A DNA stretch of 47,010 nt, taken from positions 1-47,010 of the IMG/VR virus record IMGVR_UViG_3300009285_002757, one strand, 5' to 3'. The position numbers were made by a program, and so were the translations under genes. Numbering within the stretch: position 1 is the stretch's first letter; every line of letters begins with the position of its first letter. This DNA comes from a virus. Below are positions 31,557 through 39,359 of this stretch, piece by piece. A model generated the notes under the pieces. It did not search any database. It was given only the letters and a program-made list of their open reading frames with translations, and was not told the origin of the DNA.

Positions 31557-31560
31557 AACC

Positions 31561-31770
31561 ATGTATTATGCAAAGCGGGAAGCACAATTGTTGCCGTCAC
31601 AAATTGACATGGAAGTGGTGCAGTAGGTAGCAACCAGTACCCGTCCCTTTGGAGAAGGGAAAACCATTGAGATGTGGATAAGTGAATTACTACCTCAAAA
31701 TAATGCCTTTCCAACCTATGCCGCACTTCGGAAAGCACACAATGCAGAAGTAGCAAGGAGAAGGAAATGA
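31561..31770 (+). pseudogene. Small gene interrupted by an in-frame TAG
   Basis: An ATG at 31561 (MYYAKREAQLL) is stopped by TAG at 31624-31626, and the same frame then stays open for 47 codons (VATSTRPFGEG... to AEVARRRK) up to TGA at 31768. Without the TAG it would be one 70-codon gene ending in an ATGA overlap with the next gene, as is typical here. TAG serves as the normal stop of several intact genes, so general recoding is unlikely; a nonsense mutation or a sequencing error is simplest. A short product could also start at ATG 31672. Confidence 0.6.
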
Positions 31771-31960
31771 GTTGTGAAGATCAAGGGTTTACTCTCTTAT
31801 CTGAAGGCTGTTTCGTTTGTCCACCAATTTTATTGACGGCAAACCTATTCGCCAACAATTTATCAAGAGCAGGAGTCCTGGAAATGCTGCGTTGAAAGAT
31901 GGTGGTCCACTTTATTGGGTCTGCCCAAAATGTGAGAACTACTATGGTGAGGTGAAATAA
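31767..31960 (+). pseudogene. Frameshifted zinc-ribbon gene
   Basis: ATG at 31767 (MSCEDQGFTLLSEGCFVCPP) contains the first Cys pair (C15, C18). In a second frame entered near 31825 the sequence continues NFIDGKPIRQQF ... LYWVCPKCENYYGEVK to TAA at 31958, which supplies the second Cys pair and overlaps the next ATG (TAATG). Reading both parts with a one-base shift gives a complete four-Cys zinc ribbon of about 64 residues. As it stands the main frame stops at about codon 43. Real decay or a one-base sequence error cannot be told apart here. Confidence 0.65.
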
Positions 31961-32496
31961 TGCGCGATGGAGGAGGTAAGCAGAAAGGGGCGGTTTTTGA
32001 AAGAGAAATCTGCAAAGACCTATCTTTGTGGATCAGTAAAGGGCAGTACGAGGACGTTTTCTGGAGAAGTTCGATTAGTGGTGGCAGAGCCACGATTCTA
32101 CAGAAAAAAGGACGTAGGGCAGATGCACAAATGGGGGATATAACTGCCATTCGACCCATTGGAAGAAGGTTACTTAACCATTTTGTGGTTGAAGCCAAAT
32201 TTTACCGAGATTTGATGATGTGGGGGTTACTGAAGGGTGACACCAAAACAGGCATCTGTGCTTTCTGGAATAAATTGAAAACTGATTTATTTCTGGACGG
32301 CAGACACCCCATGCTAATAGCACGGCAGAACCAACAATCGCCTTATGTCTTACTGGATGAATTTGGTATTAAATTCTTCAGCTTACGAGCTTCTGCACAC
32401 TACCCACCACTAGGAGCCCACTTTGTTTGGTTTGACAATTTCATAGCTGAAGCAGCAGTGCCTCCACAAAAACTTAATTTCAGGAGTCAACCATGA
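31960..32496 (+). CDS. PD-(D/E)XK nuclease, resolvase-like
   Basis: 178 aa. Glu14 in GAVFEREI, Asp60 in GDITAI and the pair Glu78-x-Lys80 in FVVEAKFY make a PD-(D/E)XK site. The architecture resembles archaeal/phage Holliday-junction resolvase-like nucleases, but the exact subfamily is unsure; a restriction-type nuclease is the alternative. It sits in the recombination block behind RecA. The C-terminus PPQKLNFRSQP is the recurrent tag. Confidence 0.75.
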   Translation: MRDGGGKQKGAVFEREICKDLSLWISKGQYEDVFWRSSISGGRATILQKKGRRADAQMGDITAIRPIGRRLLNHFVVEAKFYRDLMMWGLLKGDTKTGICAFWNKLKTDLFLDGRHPMLIARQNQQSPYVLLDEFGIKFFSLRASAHYPPLGAHFVWFDNFIAEAAVPPQKLNFRSQP

Positions 32497-33131
32497 CCAA
32501 CCCCGAAGAACTCGACCGGCTGGAGGGGAAGCTCACGGACATTTGTGACACATTTCAGCGATATGATTATATACTTGGTGAAGTAGGCGATGTCATCAAG
32601 GAACTCCGCGCAGAGATCGTGCAATTGCGCCTATATGCAGAGCGGTATAGGTGGTGTTTGAGCAATCCAGGAGAAGCCATCCTGTATTTCTCGGAAGCTA
32701 CCAACCCAGATACGTTTGGGCTTAAGATTGATGCAGAAATAAGTAGGCGTTACTTGAACCACCGAATTGACGATGCCATGAATGCCAACCCCGCGCAGGT
32801 CGATGCAACTCAACGAACGGCTATAGACGGAGACGCGGGAAGCATGCCCGAACCTGCGTCGGGGAAGGCACCAGAGGGGAATGAGATGATCCGTGTACGT
32901 TTCAAAGTCAACGTAGAAGATTATCGTCCCGTGAATTGGCCAATAAAACACCCATACTGGTGCGGTGGCTTTGGTGACGATTATTCAATTCTCATTTCCT
33001 ATGCCGACGATGAAAGCTACATCGTGGAAAATTGGCCCGAAGCGACAGACATAGAAAGCCAGGAAGTTGATGGCTACATTTTCACTGACCGCTTCCCAAA
33101 ACCAGACTGGTTTCATCCAGAGGGGGAATGA
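32493..33131 (+). CDS. Composite hypothetical protein, 212 aa
   Basis: Looks like two phage modules joined: an N-terminal helical part (1-90; includes YAERYRWCLSNPGEAILYF and SRRYLNHRIDDAM, a pattern common in unknown phage proteins) and a C-terminal part from about residue 131 (MIRVRFKVNVEDYRPVNWP...WCGGFGDDYSILISYA) that occurs alone in other phages. The internal Met131 could be an independent start with GGGGAATGAG before it. First gene of a GC-richer block. Function unknown. Confidence 0.7.
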   Translation: MTNPEELDRLEGKLTDICDTFQRYDYILGEVGDVIKELRAEIVQLRLYAERYRWCLSNPGEAILYFSEATNPDTFGLKIDAEISRRYLNHRIDDAMNANPAQVDATQRTAIDGDAGSMPEPASGKAPEGNEMIRVRFKVNVEDYRPVNWPIKHPYWCGGFGDDYSILISYADDESYIVENWPEATDIESQEVDGYIFTDRFPKPDWFHPEGE

Positions 33132-33132
33132 G

Positions 33133-33390
33133 ATGAGCGCAAAACCATACGATGAGCGCGGCAGATTTATACCGCTAGCCTGCCCGCGCCTTGAGTGCGG
33201 CGGAGGGACGTTGCGCCAGAACGATCCGCACTTTCCGCATTTGTGGGAGTGCGATGGTCTTGCTGACCCAAACGATGATCGCCTCCCGTTAGAAATATGC
33301 TGGTTTCATCACTGGAGCGGAAAACCAAAAATAGAACTACTCCCCGAGCCCACGCCGCGCGGGGACGAGGAAGGAGATAGCAATGGTTGA
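33133..33390 (+). CDS. Cys-containing hypothetical protein, 85 aa
   Basis: Start chosen at MSAKPYDERGRF, preceded by GAGGGGGAATGAG; the open frame extends upstream into the previous gene. Has CPRLECGGG, an ECD and CWFHHW, which could bind zinc. The acidic tail overlaps the next gene by 8 bases. Confidence 0.65.
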   Translation: MSAKPYDERGRFIPLACPRLECGGGTLRQNDPHFPHLWECDGLADPNDDRLPLEICWFHHWSGKPKIELLPEPTPRGDEEGDSNG

Positions 33391-33700
33391 TATTTTTCGC
33401 CCACTAAGAAATCCGGCCGCTCTTATTTATGACGCATTTCAGAACGAAGCAAAGAACAGAGGTACTAGAATATTTGAACAGTGGAATTCAGCGGAGATAA
33501 GCGCGGTATGGCGTGCGGCCCGCGATTGGGCGCAGCAAAACGCCCTACGGATACCGACATTAGAGGAAATCTCGATCGAAGAACGCTGCGCTTCCGGGCA
33601 CGTGGATTACGGGTCGAAGTGGGCATACGGAGTTGCCCGACTTCTGGAGGACTCGACGCACCGGCGGGACCGGGCGCGGGACTTTAACGAGGAGAAGTGA
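33383..33700 (+). CDS. Hypothetical protein, 105 aa
   Basis: Soluble, mainly helical, with a Trp-rich middle (FEQWNSAEISAVWRAARDWA). AAGGAG upstream. Ends in a GAGGAGAAGTGACATGA junction that also ends the gene at 33785, so the two ends share a common origin. Unknown family; the codon usage fits the GC-richer block. Confidence 0.7.
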   Translation: MVDIFRPLRNPAALIYDAFQNEAKNRGTRIFEQWNSAEISAVWRAARDWAQQNALRIPTLEEISIEERCASGHVDYGSKWAYGVARLLEDSTHRRDRARDFNEEK

Positions 33701-33701
33701 C

Positions 33702-33788
33702 ATGAGCAACAGAGAACTGTTTGAGGCAGTTATTGGCATAATGGTGATGGTCATTATTATATTATCAATAATTGCGGTGCTGCGATGA
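33702..33788 (+). CDS. Single-pass membrane peptide, 28 aa
   Basis: MSNRELFEAV followed by a hydrophobic run (IGIMVMVIIIL and SIIAVL) and a terminal Arg. Strong GAGGAG upstream and ATGA overlap with the next gene support translation. Such micro-proteins in phages may act on the host inner membrane; no specific role is known for this one. Confidence 0.6.
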   Translation: MSNRELFEAVIGIMVMVIIILSIIAVLR

Positions 33789-34063
33789 CCGACAACGCTG
33801 AACTGATCGCGAGAGCGCGAGGCTATTTGGAAAGCTGGATGCCAGCAGCCGAACCCGCCGGCAGGATTAGGGAACTTATTATTGCCCTCGAAGCCGCCGA
33901 TCAAGAGCGCAAGGATGCAGTGAGGAGGGATAGGGAACGGTGCTGCGCAACATTGACACGAATGAAGAAATTTGCCGACGAGTCATCAAATAGTTACCAT
34001 GACGCGCGAGCATTCGAGCGGGCTTATGATGCAATCCGCGCCCTGCCGAATGAGGAGAAGTGA
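33785..34063 (+). CDS. Hypothetical protein, 92 aa
   Basis: Helical, Arg/Glu rich (ALEAADQERKDAVRRDRERC). Resembles a very common type of small phage protein with an N-terminal LIARARGYLE pattern and unknown function. ATGA overlap with the membrane peptide; GAGGAGAAGTGA at its end carries the ribosome site of the next gene. Confidence 0.7.
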   Translation: MTDNAELIARARGYLESWMPAAEPAGRIRELIIALEAADQERKDAVRRDRERCCATLTRMKKFADESSNSYHDARAFERAYDAIRALPNEEK

Positions 34064-34064
34064 C

Positions 34065-34913
34065 ATGAACAGAACATACTTTTGGTGTCATAAATGTGGT
34101 GGGACTTTCGATCCGTCATGCACGTACTGCCCACGTTGCGATGCGGTGATCGTTGCTCACACGGAGGAACTGCGAAAGTTCAACGAGCACGCCGCCACCC
34201 TCACGGACGCCGGGCCGAGCGAGCGGGAGAAGAAGCTGGTAAATGCAGCGAGAGACCTACTCGAACAAGTAGAATCCCTGAACGGATATGAGCTAACACG
34301 AGACATAGACCGATACAAGGCCGAAGCCTGTTGGGAAGACGCACAAGAACGCGCTCATGACGCTCTAGCCGCTTACTCCAAAGCCGACCTTGTCATAGGA
34401 ATACCACAATATCTTGCAAGACGTGGCATGCGCACAGATGGCACGTTACCGTTGTCAGATGATGATGAACCTGCCGCAGATGGGCAGGCGGAGTCGGCAT
34501 CATCCCCCGGTGAATGCGGAGAACCGGCAGGGCTGCTGGCGAGAATTGCTGCACAGCAAGCCCGGATTGACGCCTTGATGCTGGAATATTGTCCAGAAGA
34601 AATGACGGTAGAGCAAATGACAGAATGGCGGCGGAATCAAAAAGTAGCTGAACCATCAACGCCAGCGGGGCAGATTGAAGGCACGCAAGAGCAGCCCTGT
34701 CGCGCGCGGTCAGGCCCGCCAACTTCAAGCTCTGGCCGACCTGCTGTCCCCGTTGGCACTTTATCAACGCCAGCGGACAGAGGCAACTTCGACGGCAGTC
34801 TAAATCATGAGCCAGGATTCGTTCCTCTTCATGGTGGCCTGTCGGCGCCGTCCTCTGCTCCCGCTGGCTCCCAAACCCGCTGCGGACGCTGCGGCCACGC
34901 AAGTGAACCCTGA
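34065..34913 (+). CDS. Zinc-ribbon protein with long disordered tail, 282 aa
   Basis: Starts MNRTYFWCHKCGG; Cys8/Cys11 and CTYCPRC (around 19-25) make an N-terminal zinc ribbon, then a helical region with LLEQVESL, and from about residue 150 a low-complexity Ala/Ser/Pro/Gly-rich tail. The tail ends with another Cys pair (RCGRCG). Start set by GAGGAGAAGTGAC. The tail composition suggests much of it is not folded; part may be frame-slipped. Function unknown. Confidence 0.6.
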   Translation: MNRTYFWCHKCGGTFDPSCTYCPRCDAVIVAHTEELRKFNEHAATLTDAGPSEREKKLVNAARDLLEQVESLNGYELTRDIDRYKAEACWEDAQERAHDALAAYSKADLVIGIPQYLARRGMRTDGTLPLSDDDEPAADGQAESASSPGECGEPAGLLARIAAQQARIDALMLEYCPEEMTVEQMTEWRRNQKVAEPSTPAGQIEGTQEQPCRARSGPPTSSSGRPAVPVGTLSTPADRGNFDGSLNHEPGFVPLHGGLSAPSSAPAGSQTRCGRCGHASEP

Positions 34914-35094
34914 TACTGAATGGCTGAACTGGCTTGATCAAGAACTCAGAAAACACAACGATATACACTTCCACCGTACCGAGGTATTCACAGTATCCAA
35001 CCAGTGGGTCACAGCAATAACAGGTATTCGTTCCTTGATTGATACTGCACAAGCACGAGCAAAACGAAGGGACCAAAATGAGCCGAAGGAGTAG
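34807..35094 (+). CDS. Hypothetical protein, 95 aa or shorter
   Basis: The C-terminal 60 residues (TEWLNWLDQELRKH...AITGIRSLIDTAQARAKR) look like genuine helical coding sequence. The start is uncertain: ATG at 34807 overlaps the previous gene by more than 100 bases and gives a Pro/Ala-rich N-terminus, while GTG at 34903 gives 63 aa. Ends at TAG 35092-35094, after which the same frame stays open into an AAA+ fragment. Confidence 0.5.
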   Translation: MSQDSFLFMVACRRRPLLPLAPKPAADAAATQVNPDTEWLNWLDQELRKHNDIHFHRTEVFTVSNQWVTAITGIRSLIDTAQARAKRRDQNEPKE

Positions 35095-35307
35095 AGAGAA
35101 TACCAGCACTGGCTGACTCTTGGCAGTGTTTATGGAATGGCACTGGTTCAGAACAAAAACATGGCAGAAAAGCTGGCAAAGAGATTTGAGTGCAGTGGCA
35201 AAGATATTAAAGGACTGATTCGACTGGTAACAAAGTATAGCAGGCAGCGTGGCACTAAACCAACCTTTGAAACTTTTATCCGTATGGCGGCATTCAAGAA
35301 TCTGTGA
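35095..35307 (+). pseudogene. Truncated AAA+ ATPase C-terminal remnant
   Basis: The frame directly after the TAG at 35092 encodes GMALVQNKNMAEKLAKRF, then ECSGKDIKGLIRLVTKYSRQRG and FETFIRMAAFKNL, up to TGA at 35305. This is the C-terminal lid pattern of AAA+ proteins (F-SG-DI--LI, then a closing helix); the nucleotide-binding part is absent. No ribosome site precedes the possible ATG at 35137. A decayed fragment left by deletion is the best reading. Confidence 0.6.
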
Positions 35308-35345
35308 ATGCCTAATTTGTGTAGCTCACTTCAAGGAGAAAGACC

Positions 35346-35576
35346 ATGATCAAGCATTTACGAGTAATGGACAGCACCGGGGATACTAAGGTTGTATTTG
35401 ATGAAGCAGATGCTAAAGCAACTGCGGAAGCAAAAGACCTTTTCAATAAACTTACAAAGGATGGGAGCGCAATATTTGCTGTGAATCGTGCTGAAGGTGC
35501 TACTGACAAAAAGATTACACAGTTCAGTGAACTGGAACAGGACAATGTAGTGGTCCGACCTATTGTGGGTGGGTGA
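35346..35576 (+). CDS. Conserved small phage protein, 76 aa
   Basis: MIKHLRVMDSTGDTKVVFDEADAKA, then AKDLFNKLTKDGSAIFAV, ending VVVRPIVGG. It resembles a phage protein family with N-terminal GDTxxxFD and C-terminal GG, also represented here by the gene at 39767 (GDTKIVFD and ending TAGG). Ribosome site AAGGAGAAAGACC. Function unknown. Confidence 0.75.
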   Translation: MIKHLRVMDSTGDTKVVFDEADAKATAEAKDLFNKLTKDGSAIFAVNRAEGATDKKITQFSELEQDNVVVRPIVGG

Positions 35577-35580
35577 GGCA

Positions 35581-36360
35581 GTGATTCCAACAGATTACTT
35601 TGGGAATTTCCGGTCTGAAGATGCTCTTTTCCAAGTATGGCGCAATAATTGCTTGCGGAATGGTCTCTGCTGTAGCCTACAAGTATTATTAAAGGAATTT
35701 TCCCCCTGCAGCTATCTTACCCTGTTGGCTTCTTTTGTTGACAGTTATCAACACACCTGGGAAATTACAGCGGAAGAAGTAGTTAATGGTGATGTTGCAC
35801 ACTGGTTATCTATCGTAGAAAGAGACTTGCAGTATTTGGCAGGACACCATCAACGAAGATTCTTACAACTACCCTCATCCTATTCTATAAGATATTCTAT
35901 GAGGGAAGCTAGGGAAGCTTGGCCCGAACTACCTAATCCTAATGTGGCTGAAATACGAAGCTTTCAAATATCAAGTCAACACCTTCAAACAAACCTTGCA
36001 GAAGAGAAAGCGAAAGCTCTTTTCCGTAAAACTGCTGGTGATACTGCCTGGACGTTATTGAACAACAAGAAACCACTTCCAATTACTGGCAGTCTCGGCA
36101 CGGCATATCTTTTGCACAATCGCAGGACATATTCTGTTAGTAGAGTAAAAGATGGTGCTGAACTCTGTGCCGTCGTCCGTGATGTTCCATTGTGGGATCA
36201 TTTGCTAGGGTTAAAGCTGATTATTGAGCACAATGAACCAAGCTTTCTAAAAATAGCAAATGTGTCACTTGGAAGGCAGATCAATCCGTACAACCCATAC
36301 TACAACTACAACCTATCGCAACCGCCCCTGGGTATTTTGAATTATCGTATCACCGTCTAA
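35581..36360 (+). CDS. Hypothetical protein, about 259 aa (GTG start)
   Basis: The GTG at 35581 (MIPTDYFGNFRSEDALFQVW) is preferred, with GGTGAGG upstream; TTG/GTG codons up to 18 bases earlier are in frame too. A phage-like protein: N-terminal helical part with Cys-rich NNCLRNGLCC, then a C-terminal strand-rich part (RRTYSVSRVKDGAELCAVV) ending in an Asn/Tyr-rich stretch (NPYNPYYNYN). Overlaps the SbcD gene by TAATG. No family recognised. Confidence 0.65.
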   Translation: MIPTDYFGNFRSEDALFQVWRNNCLRNGLCCSLQVLLKEFSPCSYLTLLASFVDSYQHTWEITAEEVVNGDVAHWLSIVERDLQYLAGHHQRRFLQLPSSYSIRYSMREAREAWPELPNPNVAEIRSFQISSQHLQTNLAEEKAKALFRKTAGDTAWTLLNNKKPLPITGSLGTAYLLHNRRTYSVSRVKDGAELCAVVRDVPLWDHLLGLKLIIEHNEPSFLKIANVSLGRQINPYNPYYNYNLSQPPLGILNYRITV

Positions 36361-37421
36361 TGAGCACCTGGATAATTTGTTCTGATCTTCACCTCACTTC
36401 AGAAGCCGTGGATGAATATCGCTGGGGGGTGTTCCCTTTCCTGACAGAGAAAATCCAGGAGCTAAGTGCTGGTGCAAAAACCTTATTCATACTTGGTGAT
36501 CTGGCGCAACAGAAGGATTATCTCACAGCAAAACTGGTCAATCGGCTTGTTTGGGCTCTGGTAAATCTTTATCGGTCAACAGGTCTGCATAAAATCATCA
36601 TCCTGCGAGGAAACCATGATGGTGTTGATGGTAAAGTGGCTTTCTTTGAATTCTTGAACACCTTGGCCTTCATAAAAGTCGTCACTGTGCCGGAAATCAC
36701 ATCACTGGACCTTCGCAGAATTGCCCTGCTGCCACATACCAAGACTCCAAGCGCGGATTGGGCTGCCCTGGACTTTGCCAAATGCAAATATATCTTCATG
36801 CACGCTACAGCGCCTGGTGCTATAGCTGAGAGTGGTACTGTATTAGAAGGCGACAAGGAAATAGCTTTTCTAAAAGATGTCAGCTACCAAGCCAGGATAC
36901 TTTCCGGTGATGTTCACGTACCACAACGCATCGGTAAAATAGAATACATTGGTGCTCCTTATCCAATTCGCTTTGGGGATGATTTTGAAGGAAGGATTCT
37001 GGTTCTACAAGGAATGAAGGAACTGGAATGGCACTATCCTACCATCCGCAAAGTCATGGCCCGAATCAGAACAGGAGAAGACCTCAATAAATACCATCTG
37101 CGTCCGAAAGACCAGGTCAATGTGATCATCCAATTGAAACCGGAAGAAGGGCATCTATGGATACCCTATAAGGAAGCTGCCTTGGCATGGTTTTCCGCCA
37201 GGAAAATTGAAGTAGTGAGTATCGGCCTGGAATACCCAAAACTGAAGTTGCGGTTGAAAGGTCAATCAACAAGTCCTGATCTGGCCGCTTTGAAACACCA
37301 ACAAAATCCCATGGTTTCTTTGGAGAAGTACTGTCAAAAAGGGCAGGTAGTTGAGGAAACAGCCGAAACAGGCAAGTTCTTATTGAAAAAGGCTACAACC
37401 CGACTGCGCTTTAGGCGCTAG
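36360..37421 (+). CDS. SbcD/Mre11-like nuclease
   Basis: 353-aa calcineurin-like metallophosphoesterase: SDLHL (8-12), FILGDLAQQKD (around 44-54), LRGNHDG (around 82-88), FMHAT and SGDVHVPQ (the GHxH site, here GDVH). With the SbcC-like partner at 37515 it would trim double-strand ends and hairpins for recombination. Last residues KKATTRLRFRR match the recurrent tag. TAATG overlap with the gene before. Confidence 0.9.
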   Translation: MSTWIICSDLHLTSEAVDEYRWGVFPFLTEKIQELSAGAKTLFILGDLAQQKDYLTAKLVNRLVWALVNLYRSTGLHKIIILRGNHDGVDGKVAFFEFLNTLAFIKVVTVPEITSLDLRRIALLPHTKTPSADWAALDFAKCKYIFMHATAPGAIAESGTVLEGDKEIAFLKDVSYQARILSGDVHVPQRIGKIEYIGAPYPIRFGDDFEGRILVLQGMKELEWHYPTIRKVMARIRTGEDLNKYHLRPKDQVNVIIQLKPEEGHLWIPYKEAALAWFSARKIEVVSIGLEYPKLKLRLKGQSTSPDLAALKHQQNPMVSLEKYCQKGQVVEETAETGKFLLKKATTRLRFRR

Positions 37422-37432
37422 GCTGCATTTTT

Positions 37433-37486
37433 CAGGCCCGCCACGCCATTTTCAGCCCGACCCCTGTGTCCTGGCCGTTCGAGGCC
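37433..37486 (-). repeat. Structured repeat, copy B (inverted relative to 6328-6402)
   Basis: On the minus strand this reads like copy A: GGCC...GGCC mini-stem (37473-37486) followed by the 40-base core (37433-37472), with 39 of 40 core bases the same. It fills the gap between the sbcD-like and sbcC-like genes, just upstream of the sbcC GTG start. Confidence 0.85.
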
Positions 37487-37514
37487 CACAAACGATTCTA
37501 GAAGGCCATAATTT

Positions 37515-39329
37515 GTGAACCTAAACAATATCAAGCTGGAACACTTCCGTAGCTTCCTGAAACCTACAGAATTTGTGCTTCCTGCTGCTGGTTTATATCG
37601 CGTCACGGGACGCAATGAAAAGCATCCAGAACTGGAGGCAAATGCTTGCGGTAAAACCACTTTATTTGAAGCGGTGCATTGGTGTCTGTTTGGAAAGCTG
37701 TCAACCGGCCTGAAAGCGGGAGCAGTAGCCAATTGGCAATCACCAAGAGGTTGTGCTGTAACTCTTGAAGGGAGCAATGCCTCTGATTCCACTTTCATCC
37801 TGTGTCGAAAATGGAGTCCGAACAGTATCAGGTTAAATATCAAGAAAGGCAATGCTACTGCATACACACCTGAAGTAGATCAGGAAACCCTTGAAAAGGA
37901 GCTTGGCGTAAATTCTGATACCTTCACTTATGCTTACTTATTCCCACAATTCCGGCCCTCCTTCCTTGACCTTGCTCCAGAACAAAAAATGACACTCATG
38001 GTTAATGTGCTGCGCCTGGAAGTTTGGGACCGGGCCAGTAAAGTAGCGGGGGATGAAACAGACCTATTAGGACATAGAATCAGCGAACTAAGTGGTGCTA
38101 TTGGTGAGACACAAATTACTTCCTTGGACGCTGATTTGAAACGACTCAAGCAACAGGAGTCGATCTGGGAAGGCGATACTGAAGCAACCTTAAAGGGATT
38201 GGTAAAGCAGATTGATCAGGCTAGAGTGCAGTTTGCCAAGAAGAAAACGGTTGTAGCTGACTTGGATCAAAAGAATAAAGACCACAAACGAGACTCACAC
38301 TTATTGGCAGCCAAGCACAAATTAACTGGTGTGGTTTCTAGAGCTATGACAGAAGAGGCACGCAGCAGTATCCATGCAGAAAACATAAGGAGGGTGCTTT
38401 CTGACTTAAAAACCATCAAGGAAGGAGAATGTCCAGCCTGTCATCAACAAATAACGGGAGAACACCTTGAAATTGAAATTAAGCGCCTAAAAGTTGACCT
38501 TGCAAAAGCTGTGCAAGACCTCAAGAAGAAGGCCGAGGTACTTGCTTCGGCAGAACAGGCACTTGATGTTGTTGAAACCAAAATATTGAAGGAGCAGGAA
38601 GTACATGAAAAGACCGCTGCTGGTATTCTGGAAGCCAGGAACGATCTCCATAAGTGCCAAACGGCCTTGGAAGTCCTTGCAGGGGAGTTAAAACATACCA
38701 AGGCAACGGTCAACCCCTATACTGAACAAGTCAAGGTCGTTACTACCAATCGTTTCAAAGCACGGCTGCGGCAGGCTGCGTTGAAACAAGAAATGGCTGA
38801 GATAAGGGAAAACATCAATAAGACTGGTTTCTGGATTAAAGGCTTCAAAGAGGTGCGGCTGCTGGTGGTGGAAGATATGATCACGCAATTGGAAGCGGAG
38901 GTAAACCACACCATACATAATCTTGGCTTAACAGGGTGGCAAATCCTTTTCGACATCGAAAAGGAAACCAAGAGCGGCACAATCCGCCGTGGCTTCACCA
39001 CTATGGTACTTTCCCCAGATAACAAGGAAGCCGTTCCTTGGGAAGCCTGGAGCGGTGGTGAGTCACAACGATTGCGGTTGGCGGGCATGATGGGTTTTGC
39101 CAATGTCGTTCATGCCGCATCAGGACAGTTCCCTAATTTTGAATTTTGGGATGAACCTTCAACATGGTTGTCTGATAAAGGTATCAAGCAGATGCTGGAC
39201 GCTTTGAATCGAAGAGCACAGCAATACAAGCGAACTATCCTGGTTGCAGACCATCGCGCCCTAGCCTACCCAGGCTTCGCTGGAACAATTACCGTTGTTA
39301 AAGATCAACAGGGAAGTAGAATTGAATAA
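37515..39329 (+). CDS. SbcC/Rad50-like ATPase
   Basis: 604 aa, GTG start (only start near; weak AGAAGG). P-loop ANACGKTT (42-49) within a variant N-terminal ATPase half, Q-loop YLFPQFRP (around 141-148), a central coiled coil with zinc-hook CPAC (Cys306, Cys309), signature SGGESQRLRLA (around 520) and Walker B FEFWDEPS. It holds DNA ends for the SbcD-like nuclease. The coiled coil is short, so the arms would be compact. A small insertion (KHPELEA) precedes the P-loop, where the family usually has NGSGKT. Confidence 0.9.
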   Translation: MNLNNIKLEHFRSFLKPTEFVLPAAGLYRVTGRNEKHPELEANACGKTTLFEAVHWCLFGKLSTGLKAGAVANWQSPRGCAVTLEGSNASDSTFILCRKWSPNSIRLNIKKGNATAYTPEVDQETLEKELGVNSDTFTYAYLFPQFRPSFLDLAPEQKMTLMVNVLRLEVWDRASKVAGDETDLLGHRISELSGAIGETQITSLDADLKRLKQQESIWEGDTEATLKGLVKQIDQARVQFAKKKTVVADLDQKNKDHKRDSHLLAAKHKLTGVVSRAMTEEARSSIHAENIRRVLSDLKTIKEGECPACHQQITGEHLEIEIKRLKVDLAKAVQDLKKKAEVLASAEQALDVVETKILKEQEVHEKTAAGILEARNDLHKCQTALEVLAGELKHTKATVNPYTEQVKVVTTNRFKARLRQAALKQEMAEIRENINKTGFWIKGFKEVRLLVVEDMITQLEAEVNHTIHNLGLTGWQILFDIEKETKSGTIRRGFTTMVLSPDNKEAVPWEAWSGGESQRLRLAGMMGFANVVHAASGQFPNFEFWDEPSTWLSDKGIKQMLDALNRRAQQYKRTILVADHRALAYPGFAGTITVVKDQQGSRIE

Positions 39330-39359
39330 TGAGGAGAACGAAATTGAGGAGAACAAAAT
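39330..39359 (+). promoter_or_regulatory. Tandemly duplicated ribosome site
   Basis: TGAGGAGAAC[G/A]AAAT occurs twice in direct succession (39330-39344 and 39345-39359, one mismatch), giving two GAGGAG sites in front of the gene at 39358. The inner copy is the one with the correct spacing. Confidence 0.6.

Noticed and set aside
31561-35307. Amber (TAG) recoding in this phage
   Set aside because: Two frames continue past TAG, but many intact genes end in TAG and no suppressor tRNA is present; only tRNA-Thr was found.
3019-37421. Phage-nucleus (PhiKZ-like) import signal as explanation of the tag
   Set aside because: No nuclear shell or PhuZ-like tubulin gene is recognised in this window, so that specific mechanism cannot be supported here.
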